DNA of 64,000 nt from Heliocidaris erythrogramma. Lineage: Eukaryota > Echinodermata > Echinoidea > Camarodonta > Echinometridae. The stretch spans positions 12,548,516 through 12,612,515 of the forward strand of contig CM046861.1 in the NCBI GenBank assembly GCA_025617745.1, read 5' to 3'. Under the pieces are notes generated by a model. The model was not told where the DNA came from. It saw nothing but the letters and a program-made list of their open reading frames with translations, and ran no database searches. Of this stretch, positions 43,870-55,064 are shown in pieces; the first letter of the stretch is position 1; each line of letters starts with the position of its first letter. The translations under genes were made by a program, and so were the position numbers.

Positions 43870-44397
43870 GTCCATCATGTTCGTATAACCTTGTATTCCA
43901 TGCCGTACAGTCTCCACAACCTCCACGAGGTAATCGTACGGAGCCCGCACGGCTCCCGTGGCGAGGCTTCACGGAGGTGGTGCGGTGACTGTGCAGTCGC
44001 CGTGCCGTTTGAGGATCCCAATCCCCAGCAATAGGGATTATGTGTACATATTTCATATTTTACGGGTACTACACGGGCAGCGAGCGGCAACCTTGCGATA
44101 GCTGTGCGAGGGCCGTGCGAATGTACAATCTCCTTACGATTTTTTTTTTGCCCCCATGTCCACCAAAAATCGTTTGCTACGCTTGGCCATTGTACGGTGC
44201 CCGTGCGAGGATTGTGCGATGTCACCGACAACATGTCTACGGGCTACGGTCTTACAATTTTTAAAAAATTGTCAAACTCCTCTCGATAACAAATCGTAGA
44301 GGCTGCGGAGCCCGTGAATCCGCACGAAAATCTTACAGGGGGATACGGGCAGTTTACGGGCTCCATAGACCATCGCAAGCCAAATGTGAACTAGGCA
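43870..44397. repeat. Unclassified GC-richer repeat
   Basis: Seen: multiple short inverted pieces built on CGTACGG(A/T)GCCCG(C/T)(A/G)CG and CCGTGCGA, giving several local hairpins, unlike the AT-rich surroundings. Frames on both strands encode arginine-rich peptides without domains. Its right edge abuts an EGF exon scrap. Probably a MITE; ends not resolved. Confidence 0.45.
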
Positions 44398-44433
44398 TAA
44401 CTACACGTGTGAATGTCCAACTGAATTCACCGG
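44398..44433 (+). pseudogene. Scrap of an EGF-like exon
   Basis: Seen: reads NYTCECPTEFTG, nearly identical to NYTCECPFEFTG in the deleted exon at 40310. No start, donor or other cysteines remain. A duplicated EGF exon destroyed by repeat insertion on its left. Confidence 0.7.
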
Positions 44434-44589
44434 ATTTGTAACTTTCTTCTTTGCTTTTTGATAACTGAATATTTCTGTCCTCATATTAATGAATGATTAC
44501 TTTGTTATCCCTTTATGTCCTCGTGAATAAATAGTCTCCCCTTATGAATGTATGTTGATATTATGTTTTGACTTTTATTACTCATCACT

Positions 44590-44985
44590 TTGAAGAAGGT
44601 AGAGTTCTGGCAAAGGTGAAAATGATCTATAAGCTTTCTGGTTCGTTCTGTGTCAGTTTTGCGAAATATCATGAAATAAATTGTCCCCTGAAAACGATTG
44701 CTCTTCAGATGCCCTCACATTGGAAATATGACGAGATCTAGCTGAAAAGGTTTGGACTTCTAATCTTTCATACCACATGTGTGTAGTCCCATTTACCAAG
44801 CAGTGCTTGTCAGCAAGACTGTCATTTTTCTTCTTATTTTGGTGATTTCAAGACGTCACAATACACACCAATTCTATGTACTACATAATCAAACCTCAGA
44901 CTGCTTTCAGGAAGTTTCTTTCACAATCATGACCAGTACTCAAATTAATCTTAAAAATCCTCAAAACACAGTAACACATCTCTCC
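44590..44985 (+). repeat. Foldback left-arm copy
   Basis: Seen: GATTGCTCTTCAGATGCCCT, AATATGACGAGATCTAGCT and TTATTTTGGTGATTTCAAGA follow the order of the left arm at 290-450. A solo arm in the intron before the last EGF exon. Confidence 0.7.
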
Positions 44986-45003
44986 CCTTTCTTTCATTCG
45001 TAG

Positions 45004-45129
45004 CTGCTGAAGATCTCTGTAGTGGGAACGTCTGTCAGAACGGAGCAGGTTGTTCTCCGTTACCTGAAGCAACTCCTCCATACACGTGCCAATGTCTGAC
45101 CGGATTTACAGGACGCTTTTGCGATACAG
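45004..45129 (+). CDS. EGF-like exon (intact, last seen)
   Basis: Seen: a strong pyrimidine tract and CATTCGTAG acceptor, 126 bases, phase 1 in and out (ACAG|GTATCG). It reads AAEDLCSGNVCQNGAGCSPL then PEATPPYTCQCLTGFTGRFC-DT, six cysteines. It is more diverged from the other EGF exons and has a longer loop between C3 and C4. No later exon of the gene was recognised, so the 3' end lies beyond the window or among exons I could not detect. Confidence 0.85.
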
Positions 45130-45534
45130 GTATCGAGAAAGCAAGATAATTATGTTTAACGAATGTGTACAATAACATCCCCTATTTGTACTAACAAAAA
45201 AAACCCCACATATATTGTGATGTTGTATTAACCAACTAGTCAATACTAATTGTTATACAATGCAATTTCATAACAATTGTGAAATATTAACACAAAGTAA
45301 AAAGAGAAAAAAAAATATATATAACCTCTGTCAGCGTTGTATCATATAAAAGTGTTTCATACGCAGCAATGCCTTTTCCCAATTTTGTGTTCGTCGAGTA
45401 GTGTTTGTATTGTGGTGTATTTCACGTCATATATTTCCGTCATTTCTTATATCTAAATATGTTCGCATGATTCGCATTATTGCACTACATGATTATATAT
45501 GTCTAATTTCCTTTGCTTAGTAATGAACCGGGGT
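45130..45534. other. No feature
   Basis: Seen: AT-rich sequence after the donor of the last recognised EGF exon. Confidence 0.4.
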
Positions 45535-45935
45535 CCGCTCGCTAGTCATAAGGAGCGCTATTCATTAAAAAAATATTCATAAGGACCGCCATTCATAATA
45601 ACACATAAGGATCGCTATTCATAATACGGAAAGGGGGTCGCTATTCATAATACCAATCAGGGTCGTTAATCATAAGGGTCCCTATTCATAATACGAAAAG
45701 AGGGTCGCTATTCATAAAGGTCGATATTCATAAGGGTCGATATTCATAAGGGTCGCTATTCATAATCGAAGAAGAGGGTCGCTATTCATAATCAGAGAAG
45801 AGGGTCGCTATTCATAATCGGAGAAGAGGGTCGCTATTCATAATCAGAGAAGAGGGTCGCCATTCATAATCGGAGAAGAGGGTCGCTATTCATAATCGGT
45901 GAAGAGGGTCGCTATTCATATTCAAAGAAGAGAGT
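45535..45935 (+). repeat. CGCTATTCATAA minisatellite array
   Basis: Seen: degenerate units at first, then about seven regular ~26-bp units (GAGGGTCGCTATTCATAATC plus GGAGAA). The core is shared with 7030-7260. Not CRISPR: units have no unique spacers. Confidence 0.88.
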
Positions 45936-47369
45936 CGTAATTTAAATCAAATAAGAAAGGGAAATGGATGAAGGACAACCCAACGGTACTGTATTTAAGA
46001 AAGCCTTAGAATGCATTTCCGGCTTTTGTCAAATATATCCCTATTTTTTAATAAAGTGAACCTTATTTATCAGTGCTTCCCACACTTTGAAAGGCGCTTT
46101 GCCAATGCCGTAATAATTAAACACGATGTCTAATCCATACATCTACGTGGGAGGAGAGGAACCCCTCCCCCTCCACACACTCACACACACACACAGATCC
46201 AGATCCTCCCGTTTCTCAACTCCTGTGGAGACCCTAATCCTTAGCCTTCATCTCAAGTTCCAATTCTGAAGTGGGATTGTTGTAGGGGGTAGTTGTCCTG
46301 CAGATTAGTTGTATAGGGGGTAGTTGTCCAGATACGGGCTTAGAAATTGCCGCGAGCAATTTGTTTTTGTTTTTATTTTGGGGTGGGATATCAAGCCCTC
46401 GTAGCAATATTTTCATAATTCGTGATTTTAGTAACGTACAATTTATTGGCATCTATATCGTTCTTACAGTGTACCCTTGTTTATGGCAATGGACGTGGGA
46501 ATGAAGTATGCCCTCCCACGGTTGGGACTTTCAAATTTCCCTGAGTTAAAATCACCTTTCAGAGCATTTGAGTGCACGTGGTTTCATGGTAATTACTAAC
46601 TTAATTTCAATATTTTCTTTGAAATCTTTATTTCGGTCTTCCTAATCTTAACAAAAATCATGACAAAAATGATGACCATGTTGATCCATTCGATCGTGAT
46701 CCTATGAATAATAATCATCATGGTCATCCTCATCCTCCTCCTCCTGATCATATTATTTGATCATGTCATTTATTGAAGGTGAATTATTGCGGGAGGGGTG
46801 ATGATACAGGCCAATCCTACAGGCAACCCCCCTCCTAAATTATTTGGGGAATATATCACACATCCTCCCCCTCCTGGGGTATTGATACCCATGCTTCCCA
46901 TATAGCATTTAAAATACAAATTCTACTACTAGAACCGTCGTTTTGTAAACTCCCCACTTCCCCCCCCCCCAAAAAAAAAAAAAAATATCGTATCCCGACA
47001 ACTACCCCCGGACAACTACCCCCAGACAACTGCCCCTTGGTCAATTGCCCCCAGGACATCTCTTCCTTATGTTCCTTCATATTTTCACTCTTTTATCTTT
47101 TCTTCTGTCCAAAACTTAATATTGCTTTATCTTTCTGCATTTGTTTTCCCTAACTTTTCTTATCTTATTCTTTGTTTTAGTATCAGTTTATCTTTCTTCG
47201 TTTATCTTTCATTATCTTTCCTTTTTTTCCCCTTCTTCTTTATTTCTATCCTTCCATTCGTCTCTCTTTATTTTCTTCTTCCTTTCCTTCTTTGCTTATG
47301 CTATTCTTTGTTTTGGGCTTTCTTTCATCTTCTCTTTCTGTCCTATGTTATTCTTTGTTTCATTCTTTG
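45936..47369. other. No gene; ACAACTACCCC motif clusters
   Basis: Seen: GGGTAGTTGTCC-type motifs at 46289-46332 and CAACTACCCCC-type at 46996-47050, repeated again at 50592-50670. A T/C-rich stretch at 47090-47350 gives hydrophobic frames that are by-products. Confidence 0.45.
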
Positions 47370-47795
47370 TCAAAATAACCACAAATGTCATAACATGTCA
47401 ACCACAAATGTAAAAATAACCACAAATGTAATAATAATCGCCCACAAATGTAAAAATCGGTTTAACCACAAATGTAAAAACTTTTCGCCTACAAATCTAA
47501 AAATTTCCATTTTTACCACAAATGTCATAACATATCAACCGCAAATGTAAAAACTCATTGCTTGCATAATGTAACCATGTAAGATAAGTTATTATGAGAT
47601 GTATGTGTTTGTGCGCGTGTATGCGTGTGTGAGAGGTTTGACCGTTAAAATCCCTAAAATATTGAGACACCCTTTACCACAAATGTCAAAACATGTCAAC
47701 CGCAAATGTAAAAAGTTATTAAACTAGTCGTTTACTAGTGGTTTCCCTTTTATGATCAGTTTACAGAGACCGGGGTCGAGGAGCTGATCATAAAC
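47370..47795 (-). repeat. Dispersed TTTTTACATTTGTGG repeat, copy 2
   Basis: Seen on plus as CCACAAATGTAAAAA repeated about ten times, then AGTTATTATGAGATGTATGT and CTTTACCACAAATGTC, ending near CGGGGTCGAGGAGCTGATCA. Same internal order as 17505-18020 read on the minus strand. Confidence 0.8.
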
Positions 47796-49653
47796 TTCAA
47801 TGGCAAGAAATATTCAGATGATCCATCGATCTCTACGTAGAGCAGCAACTAATACGATTCTAGTGAGGGCAATTAATGTTGTATCCAGTAGCCAGTCCAT
47901 ATCATTATCATTAACAGAATCAGACGTCTAGAGCGAACTCGAAAGTATTGTAAAAATAAAATTGATTGCCCGCTATTTAACACGCAAAATCCCATTGACT
48001 TTCGAAACCGCGCAATACACAATTTATCGGCCCGCAATTATGTTAGCTTGGCAAAGCCGGGCAATAAAATATAAAAATTGCATTGCTCAGATGTCTGATA
48101 TGGTTAATAATAATACTTTTTTTATTCACGCGATTTTTAATGATGAAATATTTAATGGTTGAGAAATGCCTGAATCCTGCATGATATCGTTTCAATCTAT
48201 GGTCTCGCCAAGGTATTGATATTATATCAAAATCATATTGAATATGAAAGAAAACTCGCCTACATGTACGTTATAGGATGGATGGGCCGGTCACATAGCA
48301 ATTCTCTATAACCGAATTGCAGTCCCAAATCTGCCCCTGGCAGTGTCCAACTATTTTATTGTAGTGAAAATTGGTGAAGTCTGATCAGGCCTTTACTGTC
48401 AGATACACAGAACTTATGGATGATTAAAACCTTCTCTTTCAACATGGTTGCAAGTTTATGCTAATGTGGAGCTTATTATTAGAGCAACAAAATACTATCG
48501 AAGTACACTCATACATCAAGTTCAAAACATAAATGAATAAATAATAAATTAAAGTCTACAAATTGAATGATTATACTCATTCTGCAAAATTATTCAAGGA
48601 TTAATCCCCCGATTTAACAGTATACTTATAATAATTCTAATAATGCTGAATCAGATTTACCCAAAAATGTAAGTTACAATTTGCGATATTGCATACTAAA
48701 TCAGAGGTTTAAAAATTCTTTGACCTCTGGGTTTTTCTTTTAATTTGTCGTGCAAAAGCCAAACTTTATTTCATTTTTATAATACAAGTTATCATTAACT
48801 ATAACTGAAAAAAATGATACATGTTATATGAACGTTAAAACATTTATATGTATCATTATGGTTCATTATAAATTCACTGTGCGGTCCACAAACAGAATTT
48901 TCCTTTAAAAAAATATAAAGTCATGTGAATACAATGGGTCAATCTCCGGAGGTGGAACATCATATCAGAAATTGAGAGAAATAAACAACAATATTCAGTG
49001 ATGATTTGTCATGTATCCATATTGAGATAATTGAATTCTATACTCTTGGAAGAGCAGACTTAAGTATTAAGAGGGTGATGTGAAAACAATACTCTGTATG
49101 ATATTGTGTATTGTATTATGTATTGTATCACAATAACACAACGAGGACTCTAGTGGAGTAATGTACAGTTATCCTAAATTATGACAGACAGCACTTGACT
49201 TGACAGACTTTCAGAATGAAAAACATGATTGGGGAATGACTGGTGAAGGGAGGGTGTGGGAGGGGGTATCCCCCTCAAACATCAGGAATTTTTTCAAACA
49301 TCTGTCCATAAAACTTGCATTTTAGAGCATCCTGAAATGGTTTTCTGTGTGAATAAATGTTGTTAAAAAATGAATTTGGATAATTATTTTAAGTTTAATA
49401 TATCACAATTCTCCCTTATTCTATCGATTTTTTTAAATTATCATACAGGCCATCCCCCACCTCAAATTTCGGGGGGGGGGGGGGGGGGGGGAACCACCCC
49501 TCCCTCCCCCCCCCCCGGGATCGACACCCATGTTTGGGAATCTCGATGCCACTTAGCTATCTCTTCCCTTTGCATGAAAAATCTTTGCTAACTGTTCCAT
49601 GTTATAACCGATGTTGTACATCCAACAGTCGGAGACATGCAAGAGTGGGACGT

Positions 49654-49655
<2 letters not shown>
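47796..49655. other. No gene seen
   Basis: Seen: AT-rich sequence with no exon; C- and G-runs appear from 49480. Nothing else recognised. Confidence 0.4.

Positions 49656-49694
<39 letters not shown>
49656..49694 (+). repeat. Poly(G) tract, 39 bases
   Basis: Seen: uninterrupted G. The longest of many such tracts in the window. It could form quadruplex structures, and its exact length may be affected by assembly. Confidence 0.85.
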
Positions 49695-49695
<1 letters not shown>

Positions 49696-49714
49696 GAACA
49701 GTTTCTCACTTTTA

Positions 49715-50400
49715 ACATATCCCCAGAGTACCCCTTTTAAATAGGAAAAGTACTTCAGAAAGGTGTCTCCTTTTCTTTCTAACCGGTGCCAGTTCCACAT
49801 TCTTATTAAAGTCTCACTTACCACCTTCCTTTTTTTTTCCTTTTTAATAAAACCCCTATTCAAATCTGATACGTGCCCCTTTTTCTTCGATAAGTGCTTT
49901 TTTTTCCTTTGCAACAACATTTTTGTCATTCTCATAAGCTGATAAGTACCCCTTAATATATTATTCCCCGGTTAATTCTGAGAGCTACCTGTTTTACTTA
50001 GACAAGTACCCCCTTATTTCTTTTTTTCAATAAAGTGATCCTTTCCCTCTAATAGGTGCTCCTTTTCATCTGTTGAGTGCCCTATTTATTCCCAATAATT
50101 CTGCCTCTTTCATTCTGATACATGGCGTTTTCTTTCGATTAAGTGCCCTTTTGACCCCCAAAAGTGTCAATTTGTTATGAAACGTGCCCCTTATCCTTTT
50201 AATAAGTGCCATCGTTTTTAATAAGAGCTCCTTCCCCTGATCAAAATGACCCTATCAAAATCTAATAGGTGTCGTTTTCGCTTTCTGCAATAATTGCCCC
50301 GTTGTTTAAAATAATAAATACTCCAGTCTCCCTTTTCCATTCTCATACCCATACTCACTTATGATATGCAAGAAGTGCCCCTTTCTCCTCTGATTGTTGG
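49715..50400 (-). repeat. GGGGCACTTAT minisatellite, reverse copy
   Basis: Seen: about twenty degenerate units like GATAAGTGCCCCTTTTC, i.e. the reverse complement of the intron-1 array at 25830-26390. Confidence 0.75.
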
Positions 50401-50579
50401 CCTTATAGCTCACCTGAGCCGAAATGTTCCATTGGGCTATTGCGGTCGCTCACCATCTTTGTCGTCCGTCGTGTTTATCTTTTCAATTTTGTTCAACATC
50501 TTCCAAAAATGCATGGCTGGATTTTAACCCAAACTTGCTAGGATTCATTCTTAGGCAGGAGGTAACGGATTTTTTCCAA

Positions 50580-50680
50580 TGACCGATTCTAGAACAACTA
50601 CACCCTGGAAAACTATACCCCAGGACAACTACCCCAGGATTCTGGGGTAATTGGCCAGGGGATAGTTGTCCGGGGGAGGG
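50580..50680. repeat. ACAACTACCCC cluster
   Basis: Seen: GAACAACTACACCCTGGA, AACTATACCCCAGGACAACT, ACCCCAGGATTCTGGGGTAA then GGGATAGTTGTCCGGGGG. The last parts pair with the first as a hairpin. Same motif as 46289-46332 and 46996-47050. Confidence 0.6.
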
Positions 50681-50749
50681 CTATATTTTATTCGGGGGTG
50701 GGGGGGGGGGGGGGTATCAGGGTAATCGTCATTTTATGGGGGTAATTTT

Positions 50750-51240
50750 TCAAAAAGTATTATTTTTAAAAATTCGCTTGCTCGCCAAAATAATAAAATT
50801 AACATTCCCTTAGTGAATACGATTGTGCCCGCCCCGCTTCGTAATATGAAGAAGATCCCGTTTATGCTACCAATTATCATTAAAAAAAAAGAAGTTTAAA
50901 TAAAAGTTACATTCCCTTAAATACGATTGTGCCCCTCCCCCCCCAGGAAGATCCCGTTTATGCTATACATTATTATCAAAAGAGAAGTGTAAAAAAAATT
51001 GATCGCTCGCTACACTCCCTCGCCTTATCAATATTCACATTCCCTTAAATACGATTGTGCCCGCTCCACCACTTGCCAGGAAGATTCCGTTTATGCTACC
51101 AATTTTTTTTCAACGAGAAGTATTACTATTTTTTCCGCTTGCTCTCTACGCTCGTTCGCCCAGTCAAAAATTAACATTCCTTAAATATGATTATTATTAA
51201 AATCGAACATTAAAAATGGGCTTGCTCGCGAATAATTATG
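50750..51240 (+). repeat. Tandem array, ~120-bp unit
   Basis: Seen: four units sharing CTTGCTCGC-like sequence, AACATTCCCTTAAATACGAT, TGTGCCCGC/CCC and AAGATCCCGTTTATGCTA, at about 50760, 50900, 51030 and 51165 (last partial). The GCTTGCTCGC block resembles that of the 8590-9500 array. Confidence 0.8.
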
Positions 51241-51644
51241 AAATAAACACTCATTATTTTGATGTGGAACAAGTGATGGTAGGTGGTGCTTTAATTAGAA
51301 ATCGGCAAGAAAAAAAAATATATTCGAAATAGATTTGTTAAACGAAAATAGACGCACGGTTAACACTGGTTGAGAACAAATTATTCTATTACTTGCTTCT
51401 GCACCTACCCCCGGCCCCCAAAAAATAATGATGTCGTCGTTCACAAACAAAGGTGTATCGGTAATCGATGGCACACAGACTCGGGTTCGTCGGTAAATTA
51501 GTGGTCTTGACACCTCCCCCCCCCCCCCCCCCCCTCCAACTCAGAAAAGCCTAGCGACGCCCCTGGGTCTAGCCAGTCTTTCATGATGACAACGCTACTT
51601 TGAACCCCACTAGGATGACCTTTTCCTCTTCATAAGAAGCTGAT

Positions 51645-51845
51645 GTCACTGGCAGATCCAGGATTTTTCAAAAGGGGGGGGGGGGGGGTGCGAAGTCTCG
51701 ATGTGAAAGAGTGATAAGCGAAAAAGAAAGAAAAAAGAAAGGCCTCTGCCACCAAAGTAAGGGGCCGAAGTCCTAGATGTCTATCAGGGATAATTTTAAA
51801 AAGCTCCGCCAAAAGGCCCACCACCCCCCCCCCCCCGGATCCACC
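51645..51845. mobile_element. Diverged GGCGGATCCAGG-type MITE
   Basis: Seen: GGCAGATCCAGGATTTTTCA followed by G-run at the left and C-run followed by GGATCCACC at the right, the same design as 15761-15917. Confidence 0.6.
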
Positions 51846-52799
51846 ACAAGATGTCAGAGCACACTATACTATGCTCGCTTGGAAATTAAATGAATATACA
51901 GACCCTCACACTCAACTGCACACTGTGATGTAAAGCGAGAAACAAATAGGATTATTTGAATCTTTCCTGAGATGGCTTCAGAATGCAGGGTATATTGTCT
52001 ATAACTTAGGTATTCACTTTAACGTTTCCATTTATGCCTTTCCCTTTCCCTAAAAAGTTCCTTTTCTGTTAACGCCCCTTGTGCATGCCCCCTCTCCCCC
52101 AGAAGTTCCCTTTTCTGCTGCTGTCTACTCCCCCCTCCCCCAATCACGAGACGCTTTGCCGCCCTGGTCAGTGAGCACTGTTGATTAGTTGCCAACTCGT
52201 GATTTTAAGTCGCACTCTACCTCAACACTAAATTTGTGAAATTTGTGATTATACCGAATTTAGGTGCCAGCTAACCTCAATTGGTTATTTTTGAAATATT
52301 CATAGCCGTTTATTATTGTTGCTTTTACTCGTTAAGTTATTTTCTTTTATTATTTGCCTATATATTACTTGTATTTTCTTATAAAAATTGTTACCAATTT
52401 ATGCTATGCTATACCTTATTGTTTATTCCTGTTACATCAGGTCCATGATGCAAAACAGTTTTATACTGATCATGCCTTTATCCTGTATGAATAAGTTCAA
52501 ATAAATAAATAAATGAATACATAAATATATAACTAGAATTTTGAATGAATCAAGTAGCAGGTCTTGTCATCCATCATGTTCAAGGCGAAAATGTTGGTAT
52601 CACCCATTCTATTGGGGACACAAATCTTCTGGATCTAGATTTGACTCAAGTAAACAAAAATTCTGGTAGAAAGACAACACCACTTTTTGTATTAGCTACC
52701 ACTCTTTAGTAACAGCTGAGCAGATTCTAAGCGCTGACGGTGTAATTAATCTGGTTGCTATATATTTTATATTGGTTAGTTACAAGTCTTTCTTTAGTT
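51846..52799. other. No gene; LINE-tail-like end
   Basis: Seen: near 52490-52525, GTTCAAATAAATAAATAAATG resembles the 3' tail of a LINE in plus orientation; no frame is left upstream. Confidence 0.35.
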
Positions 52800-53235
52800 G
52801 GAAGATGTCATCTTCATTAACATTCCGTTTCCATGGCAACAGAATTTTTAATATACAGTGTACTATGGTAACGGCCTACACATGTAGTGGTCACATCCAT
52901 CACACCTTTACTTAAACAAATTAAGATAAGTTAGTGTCCTTTAAAAAGAAAAGATAATCATGTAGAATACAAATGTATTAATATTTACTTTTTTTCGGTA
53001 GCATCATGTTTTTTTTTGCAGAAATATGAGATTTTTTCTTACTGTTTCCATAGCGACAGCCATTTTAAAACATGATGGACACTTTTTATATCTCTTATTT
53101 GGGTTTTAATCAAGTGAGAAACTTTTGATACATTATTCTAAAATGTTACTATGTGTTTTTGTACTTTCTTAATCACGAATACATGACATTTTCTGAAATT
53201 ATATTGTTCTTGATCCGTTGCCATGGTAATAGCCC
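52800..53235. repeat. Three X-box-like GTTNCCATGGNAAC motifs
   Basis: Seen: GTTTCCATGGCAAC (52827-52840), GTTTCCATAGCGAC (53044-53057) and GTTGCCATGGTAAT (53217-53230), 173-217 bases apart in loosely similar surroundings. Family knowledge: GTNNCCATRGYAAC is the RFX X-box. This may be an RFX-bound element or a degenerate ~190-bp tandem repeat that carries the motif. Confidence 0.5.
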
Positions 53236-54354
53236 TTGAGGTCACGCCCACATTTTAATTTAGGGCAATGATGCATATTTTGGTAGTTAATGGTCCCATC
53301 TAACAGAAAAAAGAATCATTTAATATTATTTAAGGGGGTAGGGACATTTTCATTTCCATAGACTATACTGGGATAATTGCCTTATGTACATGTACACTCG
53401 GATGTACATTAAAATAGTGTTTTTCATTCAAAATGCGCATCCAGTAAAAATACATCATTCCATTTGGGATAACATAAAATGAGTTATCTATCACCTTATC
53501 GGATAATTTCTTTTCTGTGTATGACATGACAATATACATGATGTGTTTAATCAAGAAAAAGCCTTTAAATGGACAAATTTACGTTGGGTAAAAAACGTTG
53601 AAATATTGGTAGTTTTCACAACCTATTATTTTGAGTAAATCACAGTTTAATGTTTCATTACGCCATACATGTGTGTGTAATATCCAACTTTCAATTTTAT
53701 ATTAATCAGGTTTATAACTTTAAACTCAAAACAAATCTGACATCACTTGAAAAGTCTTAATCAGGTATTACATAATAGGTCAAAAATTCTTTCAAATTTT
53801 GAACCAAAAATGGCATTTTTAGGCAAAAATTCTCGTGGCATCCGCCCGTACGTTATTTCTCAGTATTTTTGCAAGAGTTTTAGCATGGAAGACGACCATT
53901 ACCCAAAAATGCCGTCCAAAGTAAAAAAAATCTTCTTGGCTGGTCTACTATAATTTTGTTTAATGATTATGCACAATATATATATATATATATTTTTAAA
54001 GAGATCACATTTTAAAGATAAATATACATGTACATTGTAATAATGTTTGGCCGCAAGCTCGCAAAATGTTGAAAAGTGTAGTTGATAGGCGTCAGTCCCC
54101 ACTTCCAAAAAAGTTCCATTTACCTGCGTTGTGGTACATGTAGTTATATTGATGATAAAAATGAATAGAAACAGAATGGCACAATGAGAGAGATGATGGA
54201 AGAATGAATATAAAGAGTACTATAAGGAAAGACGGAAGTGAAGATAAATCGATGAATAACAATGCAATAGGGAAGATTGAAAGTTAAGGGATGGAAGGAT
54301 AAAGAAATAGGCCTATATAACGTCAAGATAGAGAGAGAGAGAAAAAAAAATGGT
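53236..54354. other. No gene seen
   Basis: Seen: AT-rich sequence with an (AT)n run at 53975 and a purine-rich stretch at 54150-54355. No supported exon. Confidence 0.4.
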
Positions 54355-55060
54355 AGAAGAATATTAGACCAACTTGGTTTAGACCATATGTTGATTAGAC
54401 GAAATGGCAATTAGACAATTGATAATGGACCATATGGTTATTAGATCAAATGGTTTTAGACCAAATGGCCATTAGACGAATTAACTATAGACCGAATGGT
54501 AAATGGACGAAATGATGATTAGACCAATTCGTTATTAGACCAACTGATATGAGATGGAATGATGTCAGACCAATTGGCTATTAGACCAACTGGCTGTAGA
54601 CCAAGTGGCGATAAACCTATATAACTATGACAGGCTAAAGTTTGTCTGTAGTATTACACCAAGTGAACATTAGACCAAACTGTCATTAGACGAACTGAGA
54701 ATTGGACCAAACGATGATTAGCACAAATGGTAATTAGACGAAGTGATGATTAGACGATGTGGGTTTTAGACCAACTGGGTTTAGACAAAATGGCAATTAG
54801 ACGAAACGATGATTAGACCATTTGGTTTTTAGACCAATTGTTTTTAGACGAAATAGATTGGACCAAGTGAACATTAGACGAACTGATTATTAGACCAAGT
54901 GATGTTTACACTAAATGGGTTTAGACCAAATAGGTTTTAGACGGATTGGCTATAGACGAAATGTAGATTAGACGAATTGGTGATGGACGAATAGACCGAA
55001 TGATGTTGGACCATTTGGTTTTTAGACCAGTTGGCATTAGACCAAGTGGCAATTTACCAT
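54355..55060 (+). repeat. Degenerate ~16-bp satellite (TTAGACCAAATGG)
   Basis: Seen: roughly forty copies of TTAGACCAA(A/C)TGG or TTAGACGAAATGG with 14-18-base spacing over 700 bases. Not coding. Confidence 0.85.
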
Positions 55061-55064
55061 AATA

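Noticed and set aside
43875..44289. Arginine-rich frames on both strands
   Set aside because: They lie in a GC-richer hairpin-forming repeat and show no domain.
45660..45935. Regularly spaced ~26-bp repeats resembling a CRISPR array
   Set aside because: Units are continuous with no unique spacers, the core recurs elsewhere in both orientations, and the DNA is eukaryotic. It is a minisatellite.
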